Assembly (NCBI RefSeq): GCF_020982545.1
Contig: NZ_JAJKLK010000003.1
Coordinates: forward strand, 558,001 to 622,000
DNA: 64,000 nucleotides
Direction of reading: 5' to 3'
Origin: Streptomyces sp. MNU76
GTDB taxonomy: Bacteria > Actinomycetota > Actinomycetes > Streptomycetales > Streptomycetaceae
In this document: piece after piece, positions 63,486 to 64,000 of the stretch
Layout of the letters: every line of letters begins with the position of its first letter
Numbering within the stretch: position 1 is the first letter of the stretch
Translations under genes and position numbers: made by a program
Notes under the pieces: model-generated
What the model was told of the DNA's origin: nothing
The model's database searches: none
Seen by the model: only the letters and a program-made list of their open reading frames with translations

Positions 63486-64000
63486 ATGGCATCGCCCCCT
63501 GGCGAGATCACCGCCGAGCCTCCCGCCGAACCTCCCGCCCGGGCGTCGAGACGGCTGAAGCCGGTGCTCGGCGTGACTGCGGTGATCCTGCTGACCGTCT
63601 CGTGCATCACGCCGGCCTCCAGCCTCTTCATCATCGTTCCGGAGCTGCTGGCCACGCAGGGCTCGGGCGTCGTCATCTCGTTGCTCCTCGGCGTCGTGGT
63701 CTCGATCGCCGCCGGCGCCTGCTACGCCGAACTCGGCACGCGCACCCCGAGCTCGGGCGGCGAGTACGCGATGATCACCCACACGATCGGGCGCACGCTC
63801 GGCTGGCTGACCTTCGTGCTGACGGCCGCCCTCCTCGTGATCATCCCGCCGATCATCGCGCTCGGCACGGCGGACTACCTGAGCTCCATCGCCGACCTCG
63901 ATCGGCCCACCACCGGTGCGGTGGTGATGCTGCTGGCCGCCTGCACGGCGATCCTCGATGTCCGCGCGAACGCGTTCGTGACCAGCTGTTTCCTCGCCCT
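63486..64000 (+). CDS. APC family amino acid/polyamine permease (partial)
   Basis: The first 171 residues of an APC-superfamily transporter, running off the right edge. A Pro-rich N-terminal tail is followed by LKPVLGVTAVILLTVSCITP (helix 1 with the unwound region), then SLLLGVVVSIAAGACYAELG and RTPSSGGEYAMI, the conserved helix 2-3 region of APC permeases. Start ATG 63486 follows gaggag. Substrate unknown. Regulated by the divergent TetR gene through the 15-bp palindrome. Confidence 0.87.
   Translation, partial: MASPPGEITAEPPAEPPARASRRLKPVLGVTAVILLTVSCITPASSLFIIVPELLATQGSGVVISLLLGVVVSIAAGACYAELGTRTPSSGGEYAMITHTIGRTLGWLTFVLTAALLVIIPPIIALGTADYLSSIADLDRPTTGAVVMLLAACTAILDVRANAFVTSCFLA

Overview
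The window is a high-GC actinobacterial chromosome segment, almost certainly Streptomyces or a close relative. Evidence for this is the GC-rich third codon position, the frequent GTG starts, AGGAGG-type ribosome sites and 4-bp ATGA/GTGA overlaps, and several families typical of that genus: DUF6480, a RheA-type regulator beside hsp18, an ECF41 sigma factor, FemX and GH68 levansucrase. No rRNA, tRNA or CRISPR array was seen. The first gene (MFS transporter) and the last gene (APC permease) run off the ends.

1-5.5 kb holds small enzymes: an MFS transporter, an atypical SDR, a frameshifted VOC protein, two alpha/beta hydrolases and an MBL-fold hydrolase. A perfect 21-bp palindrome precedes the first hydrolase and a 17-bp tandem repeat follows it. 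5.5-11.4 kb holds a SulP transporter, a Tat-exported FAD oxidoreductase and a copper-type pair (membrane protein plus frameshifted YcnI/DUF1775 protein). 11.6-17.4 kb looks like a stress and housekeeping block: a BrkB membrane protein, an RsbW-like kinase, DUF6480, CBS-domain and HemK-like proteins, then a rheA-hsp18-DUF2267 heat-shock module with an exact RheA operator. 17.5-20.4 kb holds an acetyltransferase, the debris of a locus of three PLP enzymes, and a methyltransferase.

20.4-23.8 kb is a molybdate module (di-Mop protein, then modABC on the minus strand, with modC frameshifted). FemX, an arsenite methyltransferase and an AraC/VirS-like regulator follow. The regulator lies downstream of a tightly overlapping FMO-SDR-ALDH operon that resembles the mycobacterial mymA locus. 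32-35 kb has a TraR/DksA protein, repeat-rich DNA, an ECF41 sigma factor with an adjacent FAD oxidoreductase, and a permease relic behind a perfect 35-bp hairpin. 36-41.6 kb has a DUF4097 gene and the kdp potassium-pump operon (an extra micropeptide, then kdpF, A, B, C, with no kdpDE in the window). A secreted GH68 fructosyltransferase follows.

43.6-62 kb is the most distinctive part, a catabolic island. It contains an oligopeptide/nickel-type ABC importer, a YtcJ-like amidohydrolase, an amidase, two divergent aldehyde dehydrogenases, a SnoaL-like protein, an IclR regulator, a PF20091-type alpha/beta hydrolase overlapping a carotenoid/lignostilbene oxygenase gene, and a LigW-like metal-dependent decarboxylase. 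The gene content suggests oxidative cleavage of an aromatic or apocarotenoid substrate, oxidation of the aldehydes and decarboxylation. The substrate cannot be read from the sequence. The island ends in debris: a regulator remnant and an aldehyde dehydrogenase N-terminus cut off at a 163-bp palindromic MITE-like element. A TetR/permease pair with a 15-bp operator follows.

Four genes or relics in the first 22 kb, plus the 3' end of a fifth reading frame, are broken by what looks like one missing base in a C/G run. Either the assembly undercalls homopolymers or these are real pseudogenes; this should be settled before they are treated as inactive.
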